Both the position numbers and the translations under genes were made by a program. Below, piece after piece: positions 31,018 through 42,338 of a DNA stretch of 64,000 bases. The notes under the pieces were generated by a model, which saw only the letters and a program-made list of their open reading frames with translations, ran no database searches and was not told the origin of the DNA. Source of the DNA: Aureobasidium sp. EXF-3400 (taxonomy: Eukaryota > Ascomycota > Dothideomycetes > Dothideales > Saccotheciaceae). The stretch spans positions 104,547 through 168,546 of the forward strand of contig SWBL01000073.1 in assembly GCA_024195585.1 (NCBI GenBank), written 5' to 3'. The first letter of the stretch is position 1. Every line of letters begins with the position of its first letter.

Positions 31018-33098
31018 ACTTGTTTTTGTTTTGTGCAACACATATCGTGTCCTTCTTTTTTCAATTTTCCATAGACGTCAACGAGTCTTGCCTCAGGCGA
31101 TGGTTTTTATGTAATTACGTTTCTCTTCTCTTTTTGCTCTTGCGTCAGAATACCGACACTTCAATCTTCGCGAGAACTGTGTCTTGGCGGGTATGAGACA
31201 GGGTCACACCAAAAGCACTGAAATACTGGTCATCCTAAATTCAATACTCGAACATCCCTTCGTATTTGCTTCTGCTTGGTACATCCTATCTACTAGGGCA
31301 TGAAGGTAGGCTAGGAGATAAAACGAGAGAATCTCAGAGGCCGACTATCTCATATACGCTGGTCTTGAGTGAAAATGCGTCTTCCTCGAGGCCTCATTCC
31401 GAATGACGAGTCGAAAAACAATGCGTCTGGGTCGGCTACAATGCATCTGTGATATCGTGGTGAAAAATGATAATGACAACATGCAGCTACTCACCGCTGT
31501 ACTCAAACAATTAAGGTACTAGGAAAGTCTCACGCGAGCACAGCACCGACCCAAAAGAATCGTTGTCGTCGGCGTCAGAGGATAAGGCAATAGATAGCAG
31601 GGTTGTACTTCCACCAACAAGGCGTTCGCAACAGATGATGCACCAGGACTGGCAAGCATAAATTTGTGCACTCTGCTATACTTCATGGTCTAGACCCGCC
31701 CAAGCTTGTTGGGAAATCGACCAGGTTTCATGTTTCAAGCTTGGGTGTCGGCTACGTTGTCGACGTGAGCGCATCCGTCATGTTGCCAACGTACTGTAGG
31801 TCAAGAGGCCGCGTAGCTCAAAAGCTCCTTACACTCGCTAGCGGAGTCATGCCTAAATGAAGATCGGAGCAGAGAATGTCACGCCGCCCATACGACCTAC
31901 CTAGTTCACTCATCCATGGATTGATGCTGACGAGCCAAACCAGCAAGCATATACTGAGAAGAGGATCTGATCTCAATCAATAATTCGGCATATTGCTATA
32001 AGGGTATCGATTGCACAGCGGCTGCCCTAATCTTATCCGGACGGCAAGATCGGCGGGAGTCTGGAGATTGCAACGAGATTGCGATGTCCAAAAGAAGGGA
32101 CGGGGGAGCATCGATTCCTACGGCAGAGACGAGGACAAAATTCCAATTGTTTTGGTAGTCCTCACCATAACATACCTTCGTTCCGTAAGATGCCAAGGGT
32201 CTAGCATTCCTCGTAGGTCGCTCAACAAATATCTCAGACATCTTGGTGGTCAAGTCTCCAACATGGCAGTGCTCTTGGCCGCTTTGGTGTCCCAACACGC
32301 GTACTTACTTCCATCATGCGTGAGGCGGCAAACTCGGCAGCAGAGCGACTGTCAAAGGCGATTAGCATGGTTCGCATAAGAGCTGCAGGAGCTCGGGGGT
32401 TTATTGTGAATGAGGATCTTGTGATTCGTACAAGGGGTCTGTGTGTTGACGGTCGATCAATTGACTTTGGTACTATCAACGGTCGGGATCAACAAGCACG
32501 CATGGGGAAATTTGATGATATCGGTTGTCCTTGTTAGGATTTCCTGATCAACACACTGCGATTGACACGATTGAGCTGACAGAGCAGCTGTTCAGCATTT
32601 CGACAGTCGCTGGGATGAGTGCTCAAGTGTCGAGTTGCAAGTGATTCAGTCAGACATGTGTTGCAGGAAGGGCTCGAGCAAGAGAGTGCGAATATCAAGA
32701 CTCGAGACTTCCGGCAGCAGTTAATAACACACGCCACGCGCGGAGTAGTATGCGAGGTACAATAGGCTCATTGGCGCGAGATTGCCTTGGCAGGCACGCG
32801 AACTTGCCTCCTTTGCGACAAGCAACGGGCAGATCATTTTACATAGTTCGTTGAAGGTCGTCCCTTCCACGTCCTCCTTTCCTTCCTCTTCGACCTTTGC
32901 GCCGCCCATGTGCATGTTGTAGCAACCGACACTCTTTCCCCGGCCATCACTAACGACCCCAGCGGAGGCATTTGCTTCTATCCACTCTTTTGGAACCCTA
33001 CGACAGTCACTCGCTTGCACCATCTCGATCACCGCATTTCTGCCTCGAAAAGAAACCGCAGCTAACAACTCCGAATCACATTCTTAACTGGACCAACA
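31018..33098. other. Gene-poor stretch, no gene recognised
   Basis: About 2.1 kb. A minus-strand frame at ~32320-32420 (MRTMLIAFDSRSAAEFAASR) ends at a good GTAAGT donor, which may mark a decayed or unrecognised gene, but no second exon with a convincing motif was found. Otherwise nothing is seen. The last ~150 bp are the promoter of the SUN-family gene. Confidence 0.4.
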
Positions 33099-34456
33099 AT
33101 GAAGTCTTCGCTCGTCATGCTCTCGGCCGCCTTCGGCCTGGCCGCCGCTGTGCCTCGCCATAACCACCACGCTCACCACCAACACCACCAGGACATGAAG
33201 CGTGACGCTACCGCCACCGAGAATGTCGACGTCTACGTCGCTGGACCCACCGTCGTCATGTACTCGCTCAATGGCAACATCATCTCCGAGGCTGATGTCC
33301 TTGCCGGCATCAAGAACGGTACTCTTGTCTGGGCTGACGGCGCTCCCTCCCTGGCCTCCTCGTCCTCGCCTGTGCCCTCGACCTCTTCTGCTGTCGCCAC
33401 TCCCAGCACCACCTTCTTGACCTCAACCTCGTCCAGCTCTGCACCAGCTTCCAGCTCGACCAGCGTCTCGGTCAGCGCCAGTGTTTCCTCTTCTTCCGCG
33501 CAGAGCGCAACCTCCTCTGCCGCCACATCTTCGTCGACTGGCCTTGACACTTCTTTCCCCGATGGAGAGATTGACTGCTCTGATTTCCCCTCCGACTACG
33601 GCGCCGTCTCTCTTGACTACCTGGGCCTCGGTGGCTGGACTGGAGTCCAATCACCCGGTTTCGGAAGCTCCCTCCTTGGAATGCTGAACATCAAGACCGT
33701 GACCCACTCGACCTGCGGAGGCAGCGACTGCTGCTCCGAAGGCATGTACTGCTCATACGCCTGCCCTGCTGGTTACCAAAAGGCTCACTGGCCCACTACC
33801 CAGGGCTTGACTGGTCAGTCTGTTGGCGGCCTTCTCTGCAAGAATGGCAAGCTCTACAAGACCAACCCTAACCACGACACTCTTTGCATCACTGGCACTT
33901 CCGAGGTCACTGTTCTTGTTCGCAATGAGATGTCATCAAGCGCTGCTGTCTGCCGCACTGATTACCCTGGTACCGAGAGTGAGACCGTGCCTCTCACCGC
34001 CAACCCTGGCAGTGTGGCAAACTTGACTTGCCCTGATGCCACTTACTACGAATGGACTGGCAAGACTACCTCTGCTCAGTACTATGTTAACCCCGCTGGA
34101 GTCTCGGCCGAGGACGGCTGCCAATGGGGATCTTCCTCCAACCCCTGGGGCAACTATGCTCCTCTCAACCTTGGTGTTGGTTACTCCGACGGTGCTGCAT
34201 GGCTCGCAGTTTTCCAAAACGCTCCCACAACCAGTGAAAAGCTCGACTTCACCATTACTATCGAGGGTGACAACATGAGCGGATACTGCAGATACAAGGA
34301 TGGACAATACTGCAGCGGCAAGAACTACGACTCATGCAGTTCCACCACTGGTTGCACCGTAAGTTTTGCTTCTCCTGTTCAAGAAGTGCTTTAATACTAA
34401 CATCGTGAAAGGTTTCCGTGACCTCTGGAACCGCTTACTTTGTTTTCTCCGACTAA
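33099..34456 (+). CDS. Secreted SUN-family protein (Sim1/Uth1/Nca3/SunA type, GH132)
   Basis: Cell-wall protein of the fungal SUN family, linked to septation and wall remodelling. Exons 33099-34358 and 34412-34456 (intron with GTAAGT donor, TACTAAC branch point and AAAG acceptor), 434 residues. Signal peptide MKSSLVMLSAAFGLAAAVP, a His-rich propeptide (HNHHAHHQHHQ) and a Kex2-like MKRDA site at ~33-35. A Ser/Thr-rich linker at ~85-150 is probably O-mannosylated. The SUN domain occupies ~155-434 with its conserved cysteines: TCGGSDCCSEGMYCSYACPA then GYQKAHWPTTQG, GGLLCKNGKLY, GCQWGSSSNPWGNYAPLNLG and SGYCRYKDGQYC. The final exon adds only 14 residues (VSVTSGTAYFVFSD), the family's usual end. 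Confidence 0.95.
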
Positions 34457-35411
34457 GGCTCCTATTTTGACCATGTACATGGAGAGAACGAACCCTCGAC
34501 GTTCTGTCAATTCGAAGCCTCTTGCTTTTGACTGCTGAGCCGTGCTCATGCAAGCTGTATCTATTACACGTGGACGCTGCCCAGATCTGTCGTCGCCATC
34601 CCAGGAAGCTCTTGATGATCCCAACCCGACAGAACTCACCAACTTTTGCCATTGTTTTTTTGACTTTGTGTTGCAGCATGCCTGTCACTTGTTGATATCT
34701 GGTAGCTTTTATGGCCGACGAGATATGTTGGTTTCTTTTCTCTAGCAATGTCAGGCAAAGATCTCAGTCATCCTGCCTGGTATTGTTCTCGTTTTTTCTC
34801 TTCTCACTCTCTTTTGTTGCCTTTGACATTTTCCAGAGATGACACATCTCATGGGCTCTTTTGTGTATATAATGTATCTTCTACCACTTTTTGTTAATGT
34901 TAAGTTTTTAAGTCCTCAAACATGCACACTTCTGATGATGGTACTGAAAAGCAATAGTCATACTATTCTCGATACAGTGCACGACGAGACACCAAAGAAT
35001 CCCGCGCCATAATTTCCTGTAATGCGATAGGGAGCAGCCTAGAGCCTAGAGCCTGAACAATGGCAAGACAAACAACAGAGTAGGAGAAGTCCGAACGACA
35101 ATTTACCAAGGTTCAAAGTATAAAAGCAAGTAGAGAAAGCAGTAAATGCAAGGACAAACCACGTTACGTTGCCTAGGAAAATCCTACGATCTTTATATCA
35201 ACCGTTTGAATATCCAAATCTTTCCAAAATAAAGTGAATCTTTTTGCGAACGTTCTCAGCTTGGAAGAGCATCGGGCGTTTCTACCCCGCTGACTTTCCG
35301 AACAACCAACTCAAAACTTGACAAAACAGCTATGCATACACGCAACCCTTTCTCCTCTTTTTATTCTTTTTCTCCTTATAGGCAAAAGCAATGGCATAGG
35401 ATGCAAAAGAT
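34457..35411. other. Intergenic, no gene recognised
   Basis: 955 bp after the SUN gene, increasingly A/T-rich with TATATAA near 34865. A 14-bp stretch of CTAGAGC-like duplication at ~35040-35055. No gene seen. Confidence 0.45.
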
Positions 35412-35519
35412 GGGTCTCGCCGGGAATCGAACCCGGGACCACTCGCAATTAGCTTAGAGTTTTCAAGATGCCGTGAAGCACCTCCCTAAGCGAGTATCAT
35501 ACCGCTAGACCACGAGACC
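35412..35519 (-). tRNA. tRNA-Pro (AGG), intron-containing
   Basis: Minus strand. Acceptor GGTCTCG pairs with CGAGACC, discriminator C. Anticodon stem CTCGC/GCGAG with loop TTAGGG-T gives anticodon AGG. A 36-nt intron after position 37 holds a CTAAG segment complementary to the anticodon region. T arm CCGGG-TTCGATT-CCCGG. Mature length 72 nt. Confidence 0.92.
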
Positions 35520-37017
35520 TAATCAGATGAACTGATGTTGTTGGAGTGTGGGCCGCTTTTTGCACCTATGTTGTTCCAAGAAAGCATTCGTCTTGGAGCG
35601 CACAAGTTGGTCGCACAGCACACAGTCTCAGAAAACATGCCTGTTGAACAGGTAGTACAGTCGCCCTACGGTATCTACAGCATGTGGATACGCAACTTCA
35701 CGTAACCTCCACAGTCTTGGACCCGGTAATATATCTTGCCTCGTGCAAGTCGTGCAGAATGCTGGCGCATCGTCCACATGGTTCTGCGGCCTACCACAGT
35801 CCGCTGCAGGTATGCGAATTGTTCTTAGACCTTGCTTTGAGTGCACTGTGTATTTAGCTTGGATTACACAACATATCGGTATATCACGCATTCTTGCTGT
35901 TCACGTTGGTCGTACTCCGTACTCCGTACTTGACAGCGCGTTGAACTCGAGATGTGGTTGTCTGAAAGCCCGTGAGGACTTGGCCGTTTCATCTTGCCTT
36001 TCAATTCTCCTGATCCTGAGCCAAGACCCGCACGAGCTAGAAGTTTGCCTATTTTTAACCAAACACTCAATTCGCAAGTCCTGTCTGGAACATACTTACA
36101 CTAGCACTTGACCAACACGATCGAGGCTGCAAAACAAACTTCAAGGCAGATGCCCGTCGGACATGCAACACCCAACTCCATGACGTGCTGCGGCCATGAT
36201 AGATGGTAAGCTGAGCCGCTGAAGCAGTGAGCATCGCCGTCAGAACTCGGCATCTCATCCTCGCCCCAACTCTTTGCGTGTGTTTCAGAAAACACGCCAT
36301 GTCAACATCGCCGTATCTGCGACAACGGATCTTCGTGCCGGAATTGCAATAGGATGGCCTTCGACCGCATTGGGACATCCTCAGGTGCACTGACACCGCA
36401 ACGAGATCCCCGTCGCTTCGACTTTGGCTCTTCGGCTGATGGCCGCATCCAGCTTTTGGACGATCGACCGGTTCTTTCGGCACGCTGTAGCAGAGTCAAG
36501 TCATCCCCCTCCTAGGATCAAATCCTGAAAGTACAGCATACAGGCAGGTCAGAAAGAAGCAACGAGGCTAGTTCTACCCCAACGCCCGCAGTACAGGCGA
36601 CCGGACGTTGGAGTATCCGATTGTCTTGTGAACGATGACTCTCGCATATGCCGAACTCAAAGTCCGCCTGGAACAGCAAGAGTCCTGCCTTGTCCTTCAG
36701 ATCTTGCTAGCCTGCTGTCAGCGTCTCACCTGAGTGGACCCGTTCAGGTTCAGGCATGCTGTAACAGCCAAGGCGAACGATCTGTGTGAAGCACCGCCTA
36801 ATGTTGCTACAGCTTCTTTATTTTTGGTTGACCAATATAGCTCTTATCGCCAAACCGACCATGTAGGACTAGCTATGTGGCTGGGTCGAAACCATTCACC
36901 TATGCCACTGGTTTGAAACAGGTTATAAGATCTTTCCAGGCGCAGGCTCGTCCCTCGCACACATTCATTTTTCCTTTCTTTCTGTTTCTGTTCTCCAACT
37001 CATTCAATTCTTCAACA
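35520..37017. other. Intergenic, no gene recognised
   Basis: About 1.5 kb. A 7-bp unit (CGTACTC) is repeated three times at ~35912-35932, a motif type often left by transposable elements in ascomycetes, but no terminal repeat or transposase frame is visible. The last 60 bp before the GH76 ATG are pyrimidine-rich. Confidence 0.45.
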
Positions 37018-38064
37018 ATGGCCCGGTTGTCAAATTATCTTCTCACATTCGTTGGGGCCTTTGCCTTCTCACAGGGTACCCATGCTTACGACTATCTCTC
37101 TCCCGCCCGGGCTTCTTCCGATGCATTGATGCACTGGTATAATCAGGGTACTGGTGTGTTCAATGGCACAGGCTGGTGGAACAGTGCAGAATGTATCACT
37201 GCACTCGCAGACATGCAAGGCCTTGACCCGACACACAACTTTAACGACACCCTTCGAAACACTTTTGAGATCAACAAGAATGTCTGGACAACGAAAAGCG
37301 ATTTCTATGACGACGAAGGCTGGTGGGCTTTGGCATGGATCAAAGCTTACGATTTGACGCACGACCAGAAATACCTTGGTGCTGCAGAGCAGCTCTTTGA
37401 CGACATGTCCAAAGGCTGGACTACCAACTGCAATGGCGGAATCTGGTGGGACAAAGACAAGACATATGTCAATGCCATCGCCAACGAGCTCTTCTTGAGT
37501 GTTGCTGCTCATCTTGCTAGCCGAACATGGGACATCAAGTACCTTAACTGGGCAGTAAAGGAATGGCAATGGTTCGAGCAATCGGGAATGATCAGCAAGA
37601 ACAACACCATCAACGACGGGTTGGACGGCGCGTGCAAGAATAACGGCTACACTGTCTGGTCCTACAATCAGGGCGTCATTCTTGGAGCGTTGGTCGAGCT
37701 GTCAAAAGCTAGCTTCGACGACTCATACATCGTCACCGCCAGAGATATTGCATGGGCTGCTATCGAGACTCTTACTGACAGCCATGGTGTCTTGCATGAT
37801 AGCTGCGAAAAAGGCTGCGGAGGAGATGTTTCTCAGTTCAAAGGCATCTTCACTCGCAATGTCGCTCAGCTCTATACAGCGACTTCGGATCCTGGTCTGA
37901 AGAAATTCTTGGAGACCAATGCTCAGAGCATCTGGAAGAACGATCGCGACCCGCAAAACCGTCTTGGACTTTCGTGGTCTGGACCATATGACACGTCGGA
38001 TGCGTCAACTCAAAGTTCTGCCCTGATGGGATTGATTGCCGCAGCATCTGTGCAAGGCAGTTGA
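37018..38064 (+). CDS. Secreted glycoside hydrolase family 76 protein (alpha-1,6-mannanase / Dfg5-like)
   Basis: Single exon, 348 residues from ATG 37018. The signal peptide MARLSNYLLTFVGAFAFSQG is cleaved near THA. The (alpha/alpha)6-barrel landmarks of GH76 are present: GTGWWNSAECITALADMQGL, the catalytic Asp pair in YDDEGWWALAWIKAY, GGIWWDKDKTYVNAIANELF, WSYNQGVILGALVEL, and CGGDVSQFKGIFTRN. Unlike yeast Dfg5/Dcw1 it ends in AAASVQGS with no GPI-attachment signal, so a soluble secreted enzyme is likely. Substrate is probably alpha-1,6-mannan of fungal cell wall or glycoprotein; this is by family, not shown. Confidence 0.93.
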   Translation: MARLSNYLLTFVGAFAFSQGTHAYDYLSPARASSDALMHWYNQGTGVFNGTGWWNSAECITALADMQGLDPTHNFNDTLRNTFEINKNVWTTKSDFYDDEGWWALAWIKAYDLTHDQKYLGAAEQLFDDMSKGWTTNCNGGIWWDKDKTYVNAIANELFLSVAAHLASRTWDIKYLNWAVKEWQWFEQSGMISKNNTINDGLDGACKNNGYTVWSYNQGVILGALVELSKASFDDSYIVTARDIAWAAIETLTDSHGVLHDSCEKGCGGDVSQFKGIFTRNVAQLYTATSDPGLKKFLETNAQSIWKNDRDPQNRLGLSWSGPYDTSDASTQSSALMGLIAAASVQGS

Positions 38065-38435
38065 AACAAAAAGACCAACACCAAAGCAGGAGTTTATAGC
38101 TTGGAGCAGGGCAGGTCACCACCACGAGCTCGGCGTCTTTTCCACGTGATGACATTTTTTTTTTTCCTACTCGACCTTCTTTTATTTGAATGATACCAAG
38201 CACCAGGGATGCGGCTTGCGTCTTGTACAGTATACCTATCCACTTAGACAGTCAATTTCTAATTCAATGTTCCATTGTGCTTTCCTTCCTAATCGGGCTA
38301 GTGCGGGGTGTTTGATGCTTGTCTTGGCTTTCGCAGACGAACTCCGGGCGCAAGATTGAAAGTGTTTCACATCGCGTATTCAAAGTCTCTCAACTTTACT
38401 GATAAGTGCAACCTGCCCACAGGAAGCAGTACAGG
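38065..38435. other. Intergenic between GH76 and helicase genes
   Basis: 371 bp with a T tract of about 12 at ~38155-38166. No gene seen. Confidence 0.5.
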
Positions 38436-41400
38436 ATGCCTAGATCCGTTCCTTGGATGGCGCCTAACGGCGGAAAGCAAGGTGCGGCATCCGATGCTTC
38501 GAAGCGTAAACGTTCAAGTGATGTGGTTGACCTTACCGGCGACTTCGCCGAGACGCGTCCACCGAAAACGCCGCGCTCTTCGGCAGGCACACCTTCGCAC
38601 TCGCGAAGCTCTGCCGGACCAAGTTCTTCTGCTGGAGGAAGACAGTTTGCCCGTACTCCTTCATGGACTCAACCAAGTCCCTCGTCACAGAGAAGTCGCA
38701 CAGCCTATGTTCCGCCATGGACTCCACCTCAACAACACAGCCAGGCTGAACGCGACGCCTGGCTTCAGGAAGAAGACAACGGCATCTTTGAAAATGTCGC
38801 ATCTTCACAAAACCCTCCTGTAGCCTATGATCAGTACCAAAAGTATGGCTCTTTAGACACCAAAATCGTCGGCGTCCGCTATTACACAGGCTTTGCAACT
38901 GTCGGAGAGAGAATTACCATCAAGCGAGAACCAAGCAACCCTTATGATCCCAATGCCAGTAAGTCATCCAAGCAGTAGCTTTGCAAGCAGTGTGCTGAAT
39001 CTCGAAGTTCGAATCGACAACATGATCAACGAACAAATTGGTCATATTGGAAGGTAAAGCCCATTAACACAACCAATACTCCTCAGGAGCCACACACACT
39101 AACCAAAAATTTACAGAAACATGGCAGCCAAGCTTGCAAAGTATACTGACAAAGGTTGGCTTCTTCTAGAAGGGTCGCTCGCTGGAGAGATTGGCCAATT
39201 CGACTGCCCCATTGCTCTGAATCTCTTCGGGCCTCCCTTGAACTCACCTTTGAGCGAAGAAGTCCGCGAACGTATGATGGTGAATAGGTTGCCCACTCAA
39301 GACATTAGTAGGTATGAGCGCGACCAGAAGAAGATGCAGAAGACCGCCGAACGAAAGATAGCGGCAAACTCCCAGTTCAAAGCTTCGCAGGCACCTGGTC
39401 TTGGTGGCAGCACCCAAGAACAGACTATGCAAGACATCATCAGTGGTAGTGAACGCTTCAACCCGAGAGACGTCAGCAGAGCTGCAGAACAGTTTGGTAC
39501 TTCCGAGGATGACCTTGCAGCCATGGTCAAGGCTAAGCAACCTATGCGCCTTGCTACAACCATGCTCCCCTACCAGCTACAAGCACTGGCCTGGATGCTT
39601 GACAAGGAGAATCCCAAGGTACCTGCCAAAGGCTCCAAAGATTTTGTACAGCTTTGGCGCAGACACGAGCGTTATCCCAACGCATTCACGAACATCGCTA
39701 CCAATTTCTCCATCAAAGACAGAGAGCCGACGCTCGCAAGTGGCGGAATCCTTGCTGACGATATGGGTCTTGGAAAAACATTGGAGATGATCTCTCTATT
39801 GGTATCGGATCTTGAGAACTTCACGCCAAGTCAGGAAGACGAGCTAAGTGCTACACTGATCATCGCACCTCTGTCTGTCATGTCGAACTGGAGCGACCAG
39901 GTGAGTAACTCGCAGAATGTATTATATTGCATATCACTGACCCGTTCCAGATTGCAAGACACGTTCGTAAGGATCAGCCATTGCGCGTGTACACCTATCA
40001 TGGAGCTGGAAAGAAATCAATGGGCCCTCAGGACTTTTCTCAGTACGACGTTGTCATCACCACTTATCAGACGCTTGCAAGCGACTGGGCCTCAGGCGGA
40101 CAACCGCCCAAATCGAAAGGCTTGTATTCGGCCCGCTGGCGACGTATCATTCTTGATGAAGGACACAACATTCGAAACCCAAGCAGCAAGGGTGCAAGTG
40201 CTGTCAACGCCGTGCTTGCACGCTCACGCTGGGCGTTGACCGGTACACCTATCATCAATTCACTCAAGGACCTTTACTCATTGCTTCGCTTTATCGGCAT
40301 TACTGGAGGCTTGGAGAAGTTGGAGGTCTTCAACAGTGTTCTTGATCGCCCGGTCAAGGCCAATGACCCCAGTGCAACCGCTCTCCTCCAGGCAATCATG
40401 TCGGCATTCTGCTTGCGCCGTCGCAAGGAGATGAAGTTTGTTGATCTCAAGCTGCCAGAACTCTCCGAGTTTGTCCACCGTATCGACTTTGCAGACAAAG
40501 AAAAGGAAAGATACATGGCACTTTTCCAGGAAGCTCAAGGAACCTTGTCATCCTACCGTAAGGTTGAGGGCCAGAAGGCTGTCGAGACGTATCGATATTT
40601 GCTGGAGGTAAGACACCGCGCTCTATACGATGACCAAGGCATTTCTAACCTGTTTTACAGATCCTTCTTCGTCTACGTCAAGTCTGCAACCACTGGCAGA
40701 TGTGCTCCGAGCGTGTGACCAATCTAATGGAACAAATCCAGAAGCAAAAAGTCGTCGAACTGACTCCAGAAAATCTCAAGGCTTTGCAGGACATGCTATC
40801 GTTGAGCATTCAATCCCAGGAAGAATGCGCTATTTGTCTCGACGACTTGCATACTCCTGTGATCACACCTTGCGCTCACGTCTTTGGCAGAGAGTGTATC
40901 GAACGTGTCATTGAAACACAGAAAAAGTGCCCGATGTGTCGCGCGGAGCTCAAGGACAACTCAGTCCTGGTTCAGCCTGCCAACGACTTTGGCGATGAGG
41001 CCAAGGATGAATCAATCGATTTTGATGCTAGCAGCACCAAACTTGAAGCACTCATCGACATCCTCAAGGCGTCAAAGGGTACTGGTAACAAGACTGTTGT
41101 GTTTTCTCAATGGGTATGTAGTCTTGAAGATCTCTGTCGACGTGCAGCTACTGATTCTGATTGTGACAGACCAAGTTCCTCGATATCGTGCAGGCGAGGC
41201 TTGACCGTGAAGGTTTCAAGTACTGCAGGCTTGACGGCACCATGTCCGCCAGACTCCGAGACCAAGCATTGCATGCGCTTGAGGATGACCCGGATTGTAC
41301 AATCATGTTGGCGAGCTTGGGTGTGTGCAGTGTCGGTCTGAACCTCGTCGCTGCCAATCAAGTCATTCTTTCGGATAGTTGGTGGGCTCCTGCCATCGAA

Positions 41401-41610
41401 GACCAGGCTGTTGACCGTGTGCACCGCCTGGGACAGACGAAGAAGACCAGTGTCTTCCGTCTCGTCATGGAAGGCAGCATCGAGGAGCGTACGCTGGACA
41501 TTCAAGCCGAGAAGCGTAAACTCATGATGATGGCTTTCCAGGAGAAAGACAACAAGAGAAGCAAGACTAAGTCCTCGAGACTAGGTGACGTTGAAAAGCT
41601 GCTTAGATGA
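38436..41610 (+). CDS. HIRAN-SNF2-RING helicase/ubiquitin ligase, Rad5/HLTF type
   Basis: DNA translocase with an embedded E3 RING, the architecture of Rad5/HLTF, which handle stalled forks and poly-ubiquitinate PCNA. Six exons: 38436-38958, 39008-39053, 39117-39900, 39951-40607, 40661-41113 and 41170-41610, 967 residues; exon 2 is only 46 nt. Domains: Ser/Pro-rich N-terminus; HIRAN at ~145-230 (GVRYYTGFATVGERITIKRE, then GHIGR); SNF2 motif I GGILADDMGLGKT at ~397, LIIAPLSVMSNW, motif II DEGH at ~520, SRWALTGTPIIN; RING C3HC4 at ~725-765 (CAICLDD, CAHVFGRECIE, CPMCRAEL); helicase C at ~825-920 (YCRLDGTMSARLRD, DQAVDRVHRLGQTK). Whether it is the true Rad5 orthologue or one of the paralogues needs phylogeny. 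Confidence 0.92.
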
Positions 41611-42248
41611 GCAGAGGGTGGATGGCTGGAGTAAGAGGACAAAGTGTCTTATGACTGTTATGAAGTTGCTTTTCTTAATGACTATTGCTTGACCACGCAC
41701 ATAGAACGTATGTACACCATTCATACACTGCTGTACATGATGGCGTGCCTCTTTTTAGTCATCTTGATCCTCGCGAAGGCATTGTACTGTGCTCCTGACA
41801 GAAGTAAGATGTCATATTTTTGCGAAGTGTATTCGACGAGGTTCTGACCCTGTCCTATAACTCAAAAGCAATCTCATTCACAATACCGCTAACTCTTCTC
41901 ACCAGTCATTGCGATGAAAGCATCAAGTCTGGCTTGCTATCTTCGTAAGGTGAAGTAAAGAGACATCTCAAGGCCGCCGACTCACGAAGTAGTCTCTAAT
42001 GGTGAACATGATGATGGGTCCATCGTGACTCCAAAACTTGCACAGAAGCACAGATTTGCACACGACCTAACCAGAGTTAGGTACGACACAAGATCATTCC
42101 TTTGCCAGAGTTGTTTTTGGTCATGGGTTGAAGTATCTCACGCATCTGCTGATCAGGAGCTCATTATTGAGAGTATATGTATTGATTAGGTTAACCTGCT
42201 TCCATCAGTCAGCAGCCAGTTCACACAGTGAACTAGATCATCAGACCT
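41611..42248. other. Intergenic, no gene recognised
   Basis: 638 bp between the helicase stop and a tRNA gene. Nothing supported. Confidence 0.5.
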
Positions 42249-42338
42249 GCCGGGGTAGCTCAATCGGTAGAGCGTGTGGCTCTTATCATTGGATAAAGTA
42301 CAACCTCAAGGTCGCGGGTTCGAGCCCCGCCTTCGGCT
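42249..42338 (+). tRNA. tRNA-Lys (CUU), intron-containing
   Basis: Acceptor GCCGGGG pairs with CTTCGGC (two G-U pairs), discriminator T as in yeast tRNA-Lys(CUU). D arm GCTC-AATCGGTA-GAGC. Anticodon loop CTCTTA-A gives CUU, with a 17-nt intron after position 37. T arm GCGGG-TTCGAGC-CCCGC. Mature length 73 nt. The anticodon stem has one T-T mismatch (29-41), so the exact intron edges are a little uncertain. Confidence 0.82.

Noticed and set aside
31801..31860. tRNA-like 5' half (GCCGCGTAGCTC...)
   Set aside because: No matching acceptor 3' strand, T arm or anticodon stem could be folded.
32234..32480. Minus-strand frame MRTMLIAFDSRSAAEFAASR ending at a GTAAGT donor
   Set aside because: No supporting second exon or family match; kept only as a remark in the gene-poor stretch.
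35905..35935. Transposon footprint (CGTACTC x3)
   Set aside because: Too short; no terminal inverted repeats, target duplication or transposase remnants around it.
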